Shown: one piece after another, positions 19,906 to 29,082 of the stretch
Position numbering within the stretch: position 1 is the stretch's first letter
Layout: each line of letters starts with the position of its first letter
Origin: Vibrio sp. SCSIO 43136
Lineage (GTDB): Bacteria; Pseudomonadota; Gammaproteobacteria; Enterobacterales; Vibrionaceae
DNA length: 64,000 bases
Reading direction: 5' to 3'
Assembly (NCBI RefSeq): GCF_023716565.1
Contig: NZ_CP071848.1
Location: forward strand, 2,728,001-2,792,000
Program-made: the position numbers and the translations under genes
The notes under the pieces: generated by a model
Database searches by the model: none
Told to the model about the DNA's origin: nothing
Seen by the model: the letters and a program-made list of their open reading frames with translations, nothing else

Positions 19906-20175
19906 ATTTTACTCCGCTTTTTCCGCACAGCCTCAGCTCATTGTGTGAGCGTTTTGGGTGTGCGCTAAACTAATCATCAATAGGGCGCAGATTCTACAGA
20001 AGAGATGTCCCCATGACAAGCCATAATTTAAAAAAAATGGCGAAAAGCTAATCGCCAATGAAAAGTGCGCTAATCATGCCTTTGAAAGATGTAATTCGCA
20101 ACGAATTTTAGTGTAATATTGCGCAATTACTAAAATCATAAGCCTTGCAGGTTCTAACCTCAGCCGGAAGTATTA

Positions 20176-21147
20176 ATGGATTTTAAAGCTATCCAAGCGC
20201 TCACTGCCGATGACATGGCAAAAGTGAACGAAACAATTCTCGCGCAGTTAAACTCTGACGTAAGTTTAATCAACCAATTAGGATTCTATATCGTGAGTGG
20301 AGGCGGCAAAAGATTACGCCCTCTACTGGCGGTTCTTTCTGCCCGTGCTCTGGGTTATCAAGGTGAAGCTCATACCACCGCCGCTGCATTTATTGAGTTC
20401 ATCCATACTGCAACTTTACTGCATGATGACGTTGTCGATGAATCAGACATGCGCCGCGGTAAAGCGACCGCCAATGCTGCATTTGGTAATGCCGCCAGCG
20501 TATTGGTTGGTGACTTTATCTACACTCGCTCATTTCAGATGATGACCAGCTTAGGATCTTTGAAGATCCTTGGACTAATGAGCGATGCGGTAAACGTAAT
20601 AGCAGAAGGTGAAGTTCAGCAGTTGATGAATTGCAATGACCCTGACACCACCGAAGAAAGCTATATGCAGGTCATTTACTCCAAAACGGCTCGCCTATTT
20701 GAAGCAGCAACACAGATTGGTGCTATCTTGACCGACTCTAGCCCTGAGGTGGAGTTGGCGCTGCAAAACTACGGTAAATACCTTGGCACTGCATTCCAGT
20801 TGATTGACGATGTGATGGATTACACCGCCGATGGCAAAGAGATGGGTAAAAACGTTGGTGACGATCTTGCCGAAGGTAAACCAACCTTGCCTCTACTTTA
20901 TGCGATGAAGCACGGCAGTGAAGATCAAACTGCGATGATCCGTGAAGCGATTGAAAAATCCAACGGTATGGAGCGTCTTGAAGAGATCCTAGCCGCAATG
21001 GATCAAACTGGCGCTCTTGAGTACACCACTCGCCTCGCCCATCAAGAAGCCGACAAAGCCATCGCTGAGCTGTCCATTTTGCCAGAGTCTGACTACAAGC
21101 AAGCACTAATAGCACTGGCTAAATTGGCCGTCGAGCGTCAAAAGTAG
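20176..21147 (+). CDS. ispB: Octaprenyl diphosphate synthase
   Basis: Builds the C40 side chain of ubiquinone and menaquinone from farnesyl diphosphate and IPP. The 323-residue trans-prenyltransferase has both Asp-rich motifs: DDVVDESDMRRG (about 84-95) and DDVMDY (about 211-216). GGKRLRP is the conserved N-terminal basic segment. GGAAG precedes the ATG. The gene stands divergent from rplU. Confidence 0.95.
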   Translation: MDFKAIQALTADDMAKVNETILAQLNSDVSLINQLGFYIVSGGGKRLRPLLAVLSARALGYQGEAHTTAAAFIEFIHTATLLHDDVVDESDMRRGKATANAAFGNAASVLVGDFIYTRSFQMMTSLGSLKILGLMSDAVNVIAEGEVQQLMNCNDPDTTEESYMQVIYSKTARLFEAATQIGAILTDSSPEVELALQNYGKYLGTAFQLIDDVMDYTADGKEMGKNVGDDLAEGKPTLPLLYAMKHGSEDQTAMIREAIEKSNGMERLEEILAAMDQTGALEYTTRLAHQEADKAIAELSILPESDYKQALIALAKLAVERQK

Positions 21148-21163
21148 CGGATGTTATAAAACA

Positions 21164-21206
21164 TGATCTAGCAAGCTCCCTGATTTATGTGAACTTGCTA
21201 GACTCA
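21164..21206 (+). promoter_or_regulatory. Long hairpin covering the leader of the diguanylate cyclase gene
   Basis: TCTAGCAAG (21167-21175) pairs with CTTGCTAGA (21194-21202). Four more pairs (ATGA with TCAT) extend the stem past one bulged C. The 3' arm ends a few bases before the ATG at 21211, where no good Shine-Dalgarno sequence is seen. No T run follows, so it is more likely a translation- or stability-related structure than an ispB terminator. Confidence 0.5.
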
Positions 21207-21210
21207 TGAA

Positions 21211-22647
21211 ATGAATAGCAAAACCAGTCACTCTGTAAAGCGCAGAGTGCTCTTTACCCTTATCCCTACCATCTTAATGGCTTCGATACTTGTCGGGCTA
21301 TTTCTCTATTGGGGTACCAGCCATCTTATCAGTAACCATATCAAACAGTCCGAACTCCCTTACCGGGTACTTCAAGTTCGCAATGCGCTAGATAGAGATG
21401 TGCTATTTGCCAAAGGCCTTACGACCGCTCTTGCGCTCGATACCTTTCTCGAAGAGTGGCTAGAGAATGGTGCACCTATTGAGCAAGAGCCCATCTTGAC
21501 CAATTACTTGAAGCGACTAGCAGATCACTACGACATTCCCATCGTCGCATTCGCCGATAGAGAGACCAAAAAATATTGGAACCAAGATGGATTCCTGCGT
21601 GTGCTTCAAGATGATGAAAGAGATGGCTGGTTTTACCGTTTGGTGGAAAGTGATCAAGAAGAGAGTTCTAGCATCTATATAGAAGAAGACGGAACTGTGC
21701 ATGTTTTTGTTAATCATCAAAACATCGATGGCCGCACCCTTGGAGGAGTTGGCTTTGCCTTTGAAGACGTCATCGAATATCTCGCCGAGTTCCAGTTCAA
21801 AGAGTCTGGCTTTGTCTTTATTACCGATGTTAATGGTGACGTCAAAGTTCATCCTAAGGTCGCCGTCAACTCAGGTACAACGATTTCAGACTTACATCAG
21901 GGTATAGACACCAGTTCACTGTTTGTGAAGCAAGACTTTAGCTATGTCGAGGTGGGAGAGATGATCGTGGCGGCAGCGTATGTCCCAAGCCTCGAATGGT
22001 ATGTCATCGCTCAAGTCCCCAAGCAAGAGCTTTTCTCAGTAATAGTTTCATCACGTAATCAAGTCCTGTTAGTCGTTGCTTGCCTGAGTTTACTGTTTGT
22101 TTTACTTAGCTTGTGGTTATCTCGCCGTCTCTCTAGCCCAATCGACAAGTTGGCCTATCACGATCCACTTACTCACTGTTATAACCGTCATGCGCTTAAA
22201 GCTGAGCTTTCAGATCCGCAACATCTTGCCCTAAAACAGACCCAAGGATTTAGCGTGATCTTAATTGATCTTGACCACTTCAAATCGATCAACGACCAAT
22301 ATGGTCATGATATCGGTGATGAGGTGCTGAAGTGGTTTGCAGGCAGCCTGAATGAGAGTATTCGTACCTCAGACAGTCTATTTAGATATGGTGGGGAAGA
22401 GTTTTTAATTTTGTGTAATGGTACCAAAGAGCAAGGGGCTAAGATCCTCAGTGAAAAGCTGCATAAATCCCTAGCCAAGCTAACACCTCCTCACGGTCAT
22501 GCGGTGACGTTTAGTGCAGGTATAGCTCAACTCGATAAAAATGAGTCCAGTGAGAATTGGATAGCTCGGGCAGACAAATCACTCTATCACGCCAAACAAA
22601 ATGGACGCAATCAAAGCAAAGTAGCAAGTGAGCTTCTTGAAACGTAA
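21211..22647 (+). CDS. Membrane sensor diguanylate cyclase (GGDEF)
   Basis: A 478-residue inner-membrane enzyme that makes cyclic di-GMP. One helix (about 13-35), a periplasmic double-Cache-like sensory domain (about 36-275) and a second helix (about 282-305) precede a C-terminal GGDEF domain (about 318-475). The catalytic loop is GGEEF, and an RTSD inhibitory site lies five residues before it, so feedback inhibition by product is likely. DLDHFKSIND is the metal-binding region. There is no HAMP domain of clear length and no EAL domain. The signal sensed is unknown. It follows ispB in the same direction after 63 bases that hold a strong hairpin. Confidence 0.92.
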   Translation: MNSKTSHSVKRRVLFTLIPTILMASILVGLFLYWGTSHLISNHIKQSELPYRVLQVRNALDRDVLFAKGLTTALALDTFLEEWLENGAPIEQEPILTNYLKRLADHYDIPIVAFADRETKKYWNQDGFLRVLQDDERDGWFYRLVESDQEESSSIYIEEDGTVHVFVNHQNIDGRTLGGVGFAFEDVIEYLAEFQFKESGFVFITDVNGDVKVHPKVAVNSGTTISDLHQGIDTSSLFVKQDFSYVEVGEMIVAAAYVPSLEWYVIAQVPKQELFSVIVSSRNQVLLVVACLSLLFVLLSLWLSRRLSSPIDKLAYHDPLTHCYNRHALKAELSDPQHLALKQTQGFSVILIDLDHFKSINDQYGHDIGDEVLKWFAGSLNESIRTSDSLFRYGGEEFLILCNGTKEQGAKILSEKLHKSLAKLTPPHGHAVTFSAGIAQLDKNESSENWIARADKSLYHAKQNGRNQSKVASELLET

Positions 22648-22675
22648 AAAGGGCTGGTCAATGCCAGCCCTTGAT
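22646..22675 (-). terminator. Terminator between the GGDEF gene and mdh (convergent)
   Basis: GGGCTGG (22651-22657) pairs with CCAGCCC (22664-22670) with a 6-base loop. On the minus strand it is followed by TTTTTACG, so it best fits mdh, but it may serve both convergent genes. Confidence 0.82.
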
Positions 22676-22701
22676 TCTATTTAAGCAAAGATACTCAGAG
22701 C

Positions 22702-23637
22702 TTACTTGGCAAACTCTTCACCTTTAACGATGTCGCCATTCAGTGTTTCAAGCATGCCATCAAGCGCTGCTTTTTCGTAATCACTTAGCTCACCGTAACT
22801 CAAGATAGCTTCCGCACCTTCTTTACCTAGTTTCACAGGTTGTGCAAAGAAACGAGCATGTTCGCCTTCACCTTCAACGTATGCACACTCAATCACATTC
22901 TCTTCGCCATTCAGAGCTTTCACCAAAGCTAGACCAAAGCGACAAGCCGCTTGGCCCATTGATAGTGTTGCGCTACCGCCACCTGCTTTCGCTTCTACGA
23001 CTTCAGTACCAGCATTCTGGATACGGTGAGTCAGAGCGTCGATCTCTTCATCGGTGAACTCAACACCTTCTACTTGAGAAAGTAGCGGAAGAATTGTCAC
23101 CCCTGAGTGGCCACCGATAACAGGAACACGGATGTCGCCTGGATCTTTGTCTTTTAGCTCTGCAACAAATGTCTCGGAACGAATAACATCCAGCGTGGTA
23201 ACACCAAATAGACGGCGTTTATCGTAAACACCCGCTTTTTTCAGAACTTCTGCAGCAATTGGCACTGTTGTGTTCACTGGGTTTGTAATGATACCTACCA
23301 ACGCTTTAGGACAAACCACAGCAATTTTTTCTGCCAGTGACTTAACGATGCCTGCATTGACATTAAACAGGTCCGCACGGTCCATGCCAGGCTTACGGGC
23401 AACACCTGCAGAGATAAGAACAACGTCAGCGCCTTCAAGAGCTGGTGTTGGGTCTTCACCAGCGAAGCCTTCAATGCTTACTGGTGTCGGGATGTGGCTT
23501 AGATCTTTCGCAACGCCCGGGGTTACCGGAGCGATATCATACAAAGCAAGGTCAGACCCTGCTGGGAGACGGTTTTTCAGAAGTAGAGCTAATGCTTGTC
23601 CAATGCCACCAGCGGCACCAATAACGGCAACTTTCAT
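22702..23637 (-). CDS. mdh: Malate dehydrogenase (NAD)
   Basis: Interconverts malate and oxaloacetate in the TCA cycle. The 311-residue enzyme has [10 protein letters not shown] (NAD-binding, 5-14), the substrate loop ARKPGMDR (about 80-87), [10 protein letters not shown] and the catalytic histidine in GGHSGVT (about 175-181). CAAGGAGAACAAC precedes the ATG. It is divergent from argR, as in E. coli and other vibrios. Confidence 0.98.
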   Translation of the reverse strand: MKVAVIGAAGGIGQALALLLKNRLPAGSDLALYDIAPVTPGVAKDLSHIPTPVSIEGFAGEDPTPALEGADVVLISAGVARKPGMDRADLFNVNAGIVKSLAEKIAVVCPKALVGIITNPVNTTVPIAAEVLKKAGVYDKRRLFGVTTLDVIRSETFVAELKDKDPGDIRVPVIGGHSGVTILPLLSQVEGVEFTDEEIDALTHRIQNAGTEVVEAKAGGGSATLSMGQAACRFGLALVKALNGEENVIECAYVEGEGEHARFFAQPVKLGKEGAEAILSYGELSDYEKAALDGMLETLNGDIVKGEEFAK

Positions 23638-23952
23638 TGTTGTTCTCCTTGGGAATATTCAGGCTTTAATTTCACGTATAGAGTGATGTTATTGTTATAT
23701 AAAAACCTATAGTAACTAACATCTTATTACAATTGATTAACGTCAGCTTTGCGACCTTGCGCAACTCATATAGTCCGTGCCACATGCAATTGGCTGATAA
23801 TGCTCATAAAACCATGAAAAGACAAGGGGTTAGGCAGATCACAAATTTACAAATAGCTGCGCTGAGCGACAGTTTTTGATTTCACTGTTTTGAGCAAGGT
23901 GGGTTTTTATGCAAAAATAGTGCGAATTTTTGGTTAGCGGCACAGAGTCCCT
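23638..23952. other. mdh-argR divergent intergenic region
   Basis: 315 bases holding the divergent promoters. The argR-proximal part is AT-rich (TGCAAAAATAGTGCGAATT near 23911-23930). I looked for ARG boxes and CRP sites and found none I would defend. No ORF or terminator is visible. Confidence 0.5.
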
Positions 23953-24423
23953 ATGCGAAACAACGATAAACAAGATAATTTGGTTCGAGCGTTTAAATCT
24001 TTACTAAAAGAAGAGCGATTCGGTTCTCAAGGCGAAATCGTCGATGCATTGAAACTGGAAGGTTTCGATAACATTAACCAGTCAAAAGTATCCCGTATGC
24101 TCACCAAGTTTGGTGCAGTTCGTACGCGTAACGCCAAGATGGAAATGGTGTACTGCTTGCCAGCAGAACTCGGGGTTCCAACCGCATCGAGCTCTCTACG
24201 CGAACTGGTGCTGGATGTTGACTACAATGATGCCTTGGTCGTGATTCATACTGGCCCTGGTGCGGCGCAACTGATCGCAAGATTGCTCGATTCACTCGGA
24301 AAATCTGAAGGTATTCTAGGCGTGGTTGCAGGTGATGACACGATTTTCATCACTCCAACAATGCAAGTTACTACTAAGGCTTTGTTTGAGTCAGTCTGTG
24401 AATTGTTTGAATACAATGGGTAA
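23953..24423 (+). CDS. argR: Arginine repressor
   Basis: A hexameric regulator that binds arginine and represses arginine synthesis genes. The 156-residue product has an N-terminal winged helix (about 1-70, with [14 protein letters not shown] and [11 protein letters not shown]) and a C-terminal oligomerisation and arginine-binding domain containing [11 protein letters not shown] and [11 protein letters not shown] (the aspartates bind arginine). The start and length match the family. It is divergent from mdh and followed by a strong palindrome and the TRAP transporter genes. Confidence 0.97.
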   Translation: MRNNDKQDNLVRAFKSLLKEERFGSQGEIVDALKLEGFDNINQSKVSRMLTKFGAVRTRNAKMEMVYCLPAELGVPTASSSLRELVLDVDYNDALVVIHTGPGAAQLIARLLDSLGKSEGILGVVAGDDTIFITPTMQVTTKALFESVCELFEYNG

Positions 24424-24757
24424 ATGGTAAATTTACTTTCATATTGGTCACGAATATAAATGCATTATTCGTGACCATACTCACATTTAGGGCAAATTTC
24501 ATATCCGGCCCACCCACAACCAAAAGTCATAAAAATTAATCACTTACCCTCATAACTTCCCAAAATCACTTACTTTACCCGATAGAATATTGCACCAAAT
24601 TAGTTAACAGGCTTGTAATTTTCCACCCATTTTTTGCTATTATTCAGCCACTTTTTTACATAATCAGTAAATAAAGTTGCCGTTTCCACGCAGGAAACCC
24701 CATTAGCCTCTAAAATAGAGCTAACGGGCGGATAATGAAAATAAGGAAGGGAAATTC
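24424..24757. other. argR-TRAP receptor intergenic region
   Basis: 334 bases without a gene. It contains a 12-bp inverted repeat (24445-24477) near the argR end and two small hairpins close to the receptor gene: GTTTCC/GGAAAC (24682-24687, 24693-24698) and TTAG-CTCTA/TAGAG-CTAA (24703-24724). Between them is AT-rich sequence that probably holds the receptor gene promoter. Confidence 0.55.
24445..24477. repeat. Perfect 12-bp inverted repeat downstream of argR
   Basis: TGGTCACGAATA (24445-24456) and TATTCGTGACCA (24466-24477) are exact inverse complements with a 9-base loop. No U run follows on either side. It could be a binding site, an RNA hairpin or an unusual terminator for argR. Confidence 0.6.
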
Positions 24758-25726
24758 ATGGCATTTAAAAACCTTGTTAAAATCACAGCTATCGCAGCAG
24801 CCGTTATGGGCGCAGGCAGCGTGCAGGCTCAAGAGTTCGTAACTATTGGTACAGGCTCTGTAACTGGCGTTTACTACCCAACGGGTGGTGCGATCTGTAA
24901 GTTGGTCAACAAAGGTCGCAAAGAACACAACATTCGCTGTTCGGTAGAGTCTACAGGTGGTTCGATTTACAACGTAAACACCATCCGTGCAGGTGAACTA
25001 GACTTCGGTATCGTTCAGTCTGACTGGCAGTACCATGGTTACAACGGTACTAGCAAATTCTCTGAGCAGGGTCCTTACAAGAAACTGCGTGCAATGTTCT
25101 CTCTACACACCGAACCATTCAACGTGATTGCTCGTGCAGATGCAGGCATCAACGGTGTTGAAGATCTGAAAGGTAAGCGTGTAAACATTGGTAACCCAGG
25201 TTCTGGTGACCGTGCAACCATGGGTGTTGTTATGGACGCACTGGGCTGGAAAGTAGAAGACTTCAAGCTAGCCTCTGAGCTTAAAGGCTCTGAGCGTTCA
25301 CAAGCACTTTGTGACAACAAGATCGACGCATTTGTATACGTTGTGGGCCATCCAAATGGATCAATCAAAGAAGCAACCACTTCTTGTGATGCGAAACTGG
25401 TTCCTGTAACGGGGCCTCAAATTGATGAAATCGTTTCTGGTAACCCTTACTACGCATACAGTGACCTACCAGCAGGCACTTACCGCGGTACTGATGCCAA
25501 CGTGAAGAGCTTTGGTGTAGCGGCAACTATGGTAACAACGACTGACATTTCTGATGAAGTCGCTTACAACGTTGCTAAAGCTGTGTTTGAAAACTTCAAT
25601 ACTTTCAAACGTCTGCACCCAGCATTCGCTAACCTGAAGAAAGAAGATATGGTTCAAGCTGGCCTATCTATCCCACTTCACCCAGGGGCTGCGAAATACT
25701 ACAAAGAAGTTGGCCTACTTAAGTAA
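24758..25726 (+). CDS. TAXI-family TRAP transporter solute receptor
   Basis: A 322-residue periplasmic binding protein with a signal peptide (cleavage near QAQ-EFVTIG, residue 25). The TAXI family start TIGTGSVTGVYYPTGGAIC is present, as are ESTGGSIYN (about 67-75) and GNPGSGDRATMGVVMDALG (about 146-165). It captures solute and delivers it to the fused permease encoded next. From memory, a V. cholerae homologue beside argR was reported to bind L-glutamate; applying that here is inference. AAGGAAGGG precedes the ATG. A strong hairpin after the stop may make the receptor more abundant than the permease. Confidence 0.93.
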   Translation: MAFKNLVKITAIAAAVMGAGSVQAQEFVTIGTGSVTGVYYPTGGAICKLVNKGRKEHNIRCSVESTGGSIYNVNTIRAGELDFGIVQSDWQYHGYNGTSKFSEQGPYKKLRAMFSLHTEPFNVIARADAGINGVEDLKGKRVNIGNPGSGDRATMGVVMDALGWKVEDFKLASELKGSERSQALCDNKIDAFVYVVGHPNGSIKEATTSCDAKLVPVTGPQIDEIVSGNPYYAYSDLPAGTYRGTDANVKSFGVAATMVTTTDISDEVAYNVAKAVFENFNTFKRLHPAFANLKKEDMVQAGLSIPLHPGAAKYYKEVGLLK

Positions 25727-25752
25727 TAAGTAGTAGCGACACCTTTCTAAAA

Positions 25753-25780
25753 ATCAGTAGGGGCAACAGCCCCTACTGAT
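25753..25780 (+). other. Intercistronic hairpin between TRAP receptor and permease
   Basis: ATCAGTAGGGGC (25753-25764) and GCCCCTACTGAT (25769-25780) form a perfect 12-bp stem with an AACA tetraloop. AT-rich sequence without a continuous T run follows. This is a likely partial terminator or 3'-end stabiliser, which would yield more receptor than permease mRNA. Confidence 0.7.
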
Positions 25781-25965
25781 ATTCCTAAATATAAATAAAT
25801 ACTTACGCACCTCCATAGAGGAGTTGTGGACTGAGCCTTTGCGATCAATGTTGAGATCCAAATTGATCTGTCTAAAGAGTGCTCATTTTTCAAGCTACAC
25901 TGTTGTGATAGCTGCTTGATTGGAAGTCCCAATCGATAAACTCGTTGTAAAAAAGGATGATGTAT

Positions 25966-28539
25966 ATGACGCAAGCATCGACACCGTCGCAAGACGTGCA
26001 GGACATGGTTGCCCAAGCCGACACTGGTGCTCGAAACCCACAGGGCCTACCCGGGAGAGTGCTATGGTTTGTGCCACTTTGCTGGTCTCTGTTTCAGCTT
26101 TGGTATGCTTCACCACTGCCGTTTATCTTTAACTTCGGTGTATTAAACGACACTGAGGCGCGTTCTATCCACTTGATGTTCGCAATCTTTCTCGCATTTA
26201 CTGCCTACCCCGCTTTAAAAGGTTCACCTCGTGATCGTGTGCCTCTCATCGATTGGGTTTTAGCAGGCCTTGGTAGCTTCTCTGCGGCGTATATCTATAT
26301 TTTTTATACCCAACTTGCCGACCGCTCTGGCGCACCAACCAGCTTTGATATCGTGGCTGCAGTATGCGGTATGGTATTGCTACTAGAAGCTACCCGTCGT
26401 GCTCTGGGTCCACCGCTAATGGTGGTTGCTGCTGTCTTCTTGTTGTACACCTTTGGCGGTCCTTACATGCCAGATGTCATTGCCCACAAAGGTGCAAGCC
26501 TTAACAAAGCGATGTCTCACTTATGGCTGACCACTGAAGGGGTATTTGGTGTTGCACTTGGGGTGTCGACCTCATTTGTCTTCTTGTTCGTTCTGTTTGG
26601 TGCCATGCTTGAACGTGCGGGCGCAGGTGCTTACTTTATTCGTGTTGCTTTCTCGCTGCTTGGTCATATGAAAGGTGGCCCTGCAAAAGCAGCCGTTGTG
26701 GCATCTGGTCTATCTGGACTGGTTTCTGGCTCATCGATTGCCAACGTAGTAACTACGGGTACCTTTACCATTCCTCTGATGAAGCGTGTTGGCTTCCCGG
26801 GCACCAAAGCAGGTGCGGTTGAGGTTGCGGCATCCACCAATGGTCAGCTCACTCCACCAATCATGGGGGCTGCGGCTTTCTTGATGGTAGAGTATGTCGG
26901 TATTTCTTACGTCGAAGTAATCAAAGCTGCGCTACTGCCAGCGCTGATTTCGTACATCGCTCTGCTATACATAGTGCACCTAGAAGCCTGTAAAGCGGGC
27001 ATGACCGGCCTGCCACGTCGTCACAACCCTACTCTGGTTCAAAGCTTGCTGTCATTTACAGGCACCATTTTAGGCCTGTGTGTGATTAGTGCGGTGGTCT
27101 ACTACGGTATCGGCTGGACCAAAGACGTATTTGGTGCAGCAGCAACACCAATTGTGACTGTGGCTCTGTTACTTACTTATATTGGCCTTATCTCTATCTC
27201 AGCTCGCCACTACAGTGAGCAGAACTTAGAGGTTGAGCTGGACGAAGTTCCAGATCCTGGACCAACCATTAAATCTGGCCTGCATTTCCTACTACCGATC
27301 GTAGTACTGGTTTGGTGTTTGACCGTAGAGCGTTTCTCTCCGGGTCTATCCGCATTCTGGGCAACCGTGTTTATGATCTTCATTTTGATCACACAGCGCC
27401 CTTTGATGTCGATTTTCCGCAAGCAAAATGATGTTGCCACGCAAGTGAAAGCTGGCTTTATCGACCTGAGTGAAGCTCTGGTTGGTGGTGCGCGCAACAT
27501 GATCGGCATCGGTGTGGCAACCGCCGCTGCAGGTACCGTGGTCGGTGTCGTGACGCTGACAGGCATCGGTTTGGTGATGACTGACTTTGTCGAGTTCATC
27601 TCTGGTGGCAGCGTGATCCTAATGTTGCTCTTTACCGCAGTGATCAGCCTGATTTTGGGTATGGGCTTGCCAACCACCGCCAACTACATCGTGGTTTCAA
27701 CTCTAATGGCACCGGTTATCGTGACCTTAGGGGCGGCACATGGCCTTATTATCCCACTGATTGCCGTGCACTTATTCGTGTTCTATTTTGGCATCTTGGC
27801 TGACGATACCCCTCCAGTCGGTCTGGCGGCATTTGCCGCAGCGGCAATTGCAAAATCGGACCCGATTCGTACTGGTATTCAAGGCTTTACCTACGATATC
27901 CGTACCGCAATATTGCCATTCATGTTCATTTTCAATACTCAACTATTGATGATGGGCATCGACACTTGGTGGCACTTAGCACTCACCGTGATCTCATCGA
28001 TCATTGCCATGTTGCTGTTCTCAGCAGCTACCCAAGGCTGGTGGTTTACACGCAATAAATGGTGGGAAACGGTGCTACTGCTAGTGCTTACCTTCAGTTT
28101 CTTCCGTCCTGGGTTCTGGTGGGACATGCTGTACCCAGCGAAAGATTACTACTCGGGTCTGGAGATCGTTGAAATCGCAGAGAACCTTCCGAATGGTCAT
28201 CAACTTGAACTTCGTGTCGGTGGTGAAAACTTAGAAGGTGAGTACCAAGAGAAAACCGTGCGCCTACCATTTGAAGAGCGAGCCATTACTGGTGAGGAAC
28301 GTGTTAAGTCCATGGGTCTAATGCTCAATATGGTGGAAAGCGAGATGGTGGTCGATATGGTTGAATTTGGTAGCCCAGCAGAAGCTGCAGGTATCGACTT
28401 TGATTGGAAGATCCAAGCTGTGGTACTCGATGCAGACCGTCCGATGAAAGAGTGGGTTTTCCTACCTGCCTTCTTAATCGTACTTTTAATGGCTGCAAAT
28501 CAAAAACGTCGAGCTAGAGCTGAGACGATCACAGCGTAA
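25966..28539 (+). CDS. TRAP transporter fused permease (DctQM-like, TAXI type) with DUF3394 C-terminus
   Basis: An 857-residue inner-membrane protein. Small (Q-like) and large (M-like) permease parts are fused, as usual for TAXI systems, with about 16 or more hydrophobic helices. Conserved M-subunit stretches include SGLSGLVSGSSIANV (about 247-262), STNGQLTPPIMGAAAF (about 290-305) and LGMGLPTTANYIV (about 562-575). A soluble C-terminal segment (about 710-840) matches the DUF3394 extension. Transport is driven by an ion gradient, probably sodium in a marine Vibrio. In-frame ATGs at 25957 and 25960 precede the chosen ATG at 25966, which has AAAAGG at the best distance. Confidence 0.92.
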   Translation: MTQASTPSQDVQDMVAQADTGARNPQGLPGRVLWFVPLCWSLFQLWYASPLPFIFNFGVLNDTEARSIHLMFAIFLAFTAYPALKGSPRDRVPLIDWVLAGLGSFSAAYIYIFYTQLADRSGAPTSFDIVAAVCGMVLLLEATRRALGPPLMVVAAVFLLYTFGGPYMPDVIAHKGASLNKAMSHLWLTTEGVFGVALGVSTSFVFLFVLFGAMLERAGAGAYFIRVAFSLLGHMKGGPAKAAVVASGLSGLVSGSSIANVVTTGTFTIPLMKRVGFPGTKAGAVEVAASTNGQLTPPIMGAAAFLMVEYVGISYVEVIKAALLPALISYIALLYIVHLEACKAGMTGLPRRHNPTLVQSLLSFTGTILGLCVISAVVYYGIGWTKDVFGAAATPIVTVALLLTYIGLISISARHYSEQNLEVELDEVPDPGPTIKSGLHFLLPIVVLVWCLTVERFSPGLSAFWATVFMIFILITQRPLMSIFRKQNDVATQVKAGFIDLSEALVGGARNMIGIGVATAAAGTVVGVVTLTGIGLVMTDFVEFISGGSVILMLLFTAVISLILGMGLPTTANYIVVSTLMAPVIVTLGAAHGLIIPLIAVHLFVFYFGILADDTPPVGLAAFAAAAIAKSDPIRTGIQGFTYDIRTAILPFMFIFNTQLLMMGIDTWWHLALTVISSIIAMLLFSAATQGWWFTRNKWWETVLLLVLTFSFFRPGFWWDMLYPAKDYYSGLEIVEIAENLPNGHQLELRVGGENLEGEYQEKTVRLPFEERAITGEERVKSMGLMLNMVESEMVVDMVEFGSPAEAAGIDFDWKIQAVVLDADRPMKEWVFLPAFLIVLLMAANQKRRARAETITA

Positions 28540-28550
28540 TCCGCTAACCT

Positions 28551-28590
28551 CAAGGTGTGCAATTTTTTGCACACCTTGTTAGTTTTGAGA
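28551..28590 (+). terminator. Terminator-like hairpin between TRAP permease and usp
   Basis: CAAGGTGTGC (28551-28560) and GCACACCTTG (28569-28578) form a 10-bp stem with a T-rich 8-base loop, followed by TTAGTTTT. It is probably a leaky terminator; the usp start follows within 25 bases. Confidence 0.65.
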
Positions 28591-28598
28591 GTGTCGAT

Positions 28599-29030
28599 AT
28601 GTATAAAAATATTTTGGTCCCAGTGGATCTCAACGAAAAAGGCTTTGCTGATAAAGCGGTAGAGATGGCCGTATGGCAAGCCAAGCAGTCTGGCGCAAAG
28701 CTGCACTTACTCAATGTATTACCGGGTATCCATATGTCGATGGTAGCGACCTATTTCCCACGTGATGCTGCGCAGAAAATGAAGCAAGATGTGGTAGATC
28801 AATTAGAGCAGTTTCGTGTTAGTCACGTTCCTGCTGACGTGAAAACACAGTGTTATGTTGCTGAAGGCAAACCTTATGCCACGATTCTAGATTACGGACA
28901 AAAGCTCTCCGCAGACCTAATTGTGATGCCAAGCCACAAACGCTCAAAAATCGATAAAGTGATGCTAGGTTCAGTGGCCGAGAAAGTGGTCAATAACTCC
29001 CGTATCAACGTCATGGTGGTGAAGCCATAA
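28599..29030 (+). CDS. Universal stress protein (UspA family), TRAP-associated
   Basis: A 143-residue single Usp domain: MYKNILVPVDLNEKG at the start and a C-terminal nucleotide-binding signature (VMPSHKRSKIDKVMLGSVAEKVVNNS, G-2x-G-9x-G(S/T)-like). ATP-binding Usp proteins next to TRAP transporters have been proposed to regulate uptake (TeaD in Halomonas is the known example); that role here is inferred from position. The frame extends upstream to 28557 across the hairpin, but the ATG at 28599 gives the family start. Confidence 0.88.
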   Translation: MYKNILVPVDLNEKGFADKAVEMAVWQAKQSGAKLHLLNVLPGIHMSMVATYFPRDAAQKMKQDVVDQLEQFRVSHVPADVKTQCYVAEGKPYATILDYGQKLSADLIVMPSHKRSKIDKVMLGSVAEKVVNNSRINVMVVKP

Positions 29031-29040
29031 ATCCAATACA

Positions 29041-29067
29041 AAAACGCAGCGTCAAACGCTGCGTTTT
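29041..29067. terminator. Bidirectional terminator after usp
   Basis: AAAACGCAGCG (29041-29051) and CGCTGCGTTTT (29057-29067) form an 11-bp stem with T runs on both strands. It serves usp on the plus strand and the hydroxyacid dehydrogenase gene on the minus strand. Confidence 0.88.
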
Positions 29068-29082
29068 GTTATCCATTAGCCC

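Noticed and set aside
23900..23935. ARG box upstream of argR
   Set aside because: The AT-rich stretch has partial likeness to the 18-bp ARG box, but too many mismatches in the TGAAT/ATTCA arms.
27210..27683. 157-codon minus-strand ORF
   Set aside because: Fully antisense to the TRAP permease; low-complexity Thr/Pro/Ile-rich translation typical of a shadow of hydrophobic coding sequence.
28557..28598. Longer N-terminus for the universal stress protein
   Set aside because: The extension passes through the intercistronic hairpin and lacks a binding site; the ATG at 28599 gives the standard Usp start.
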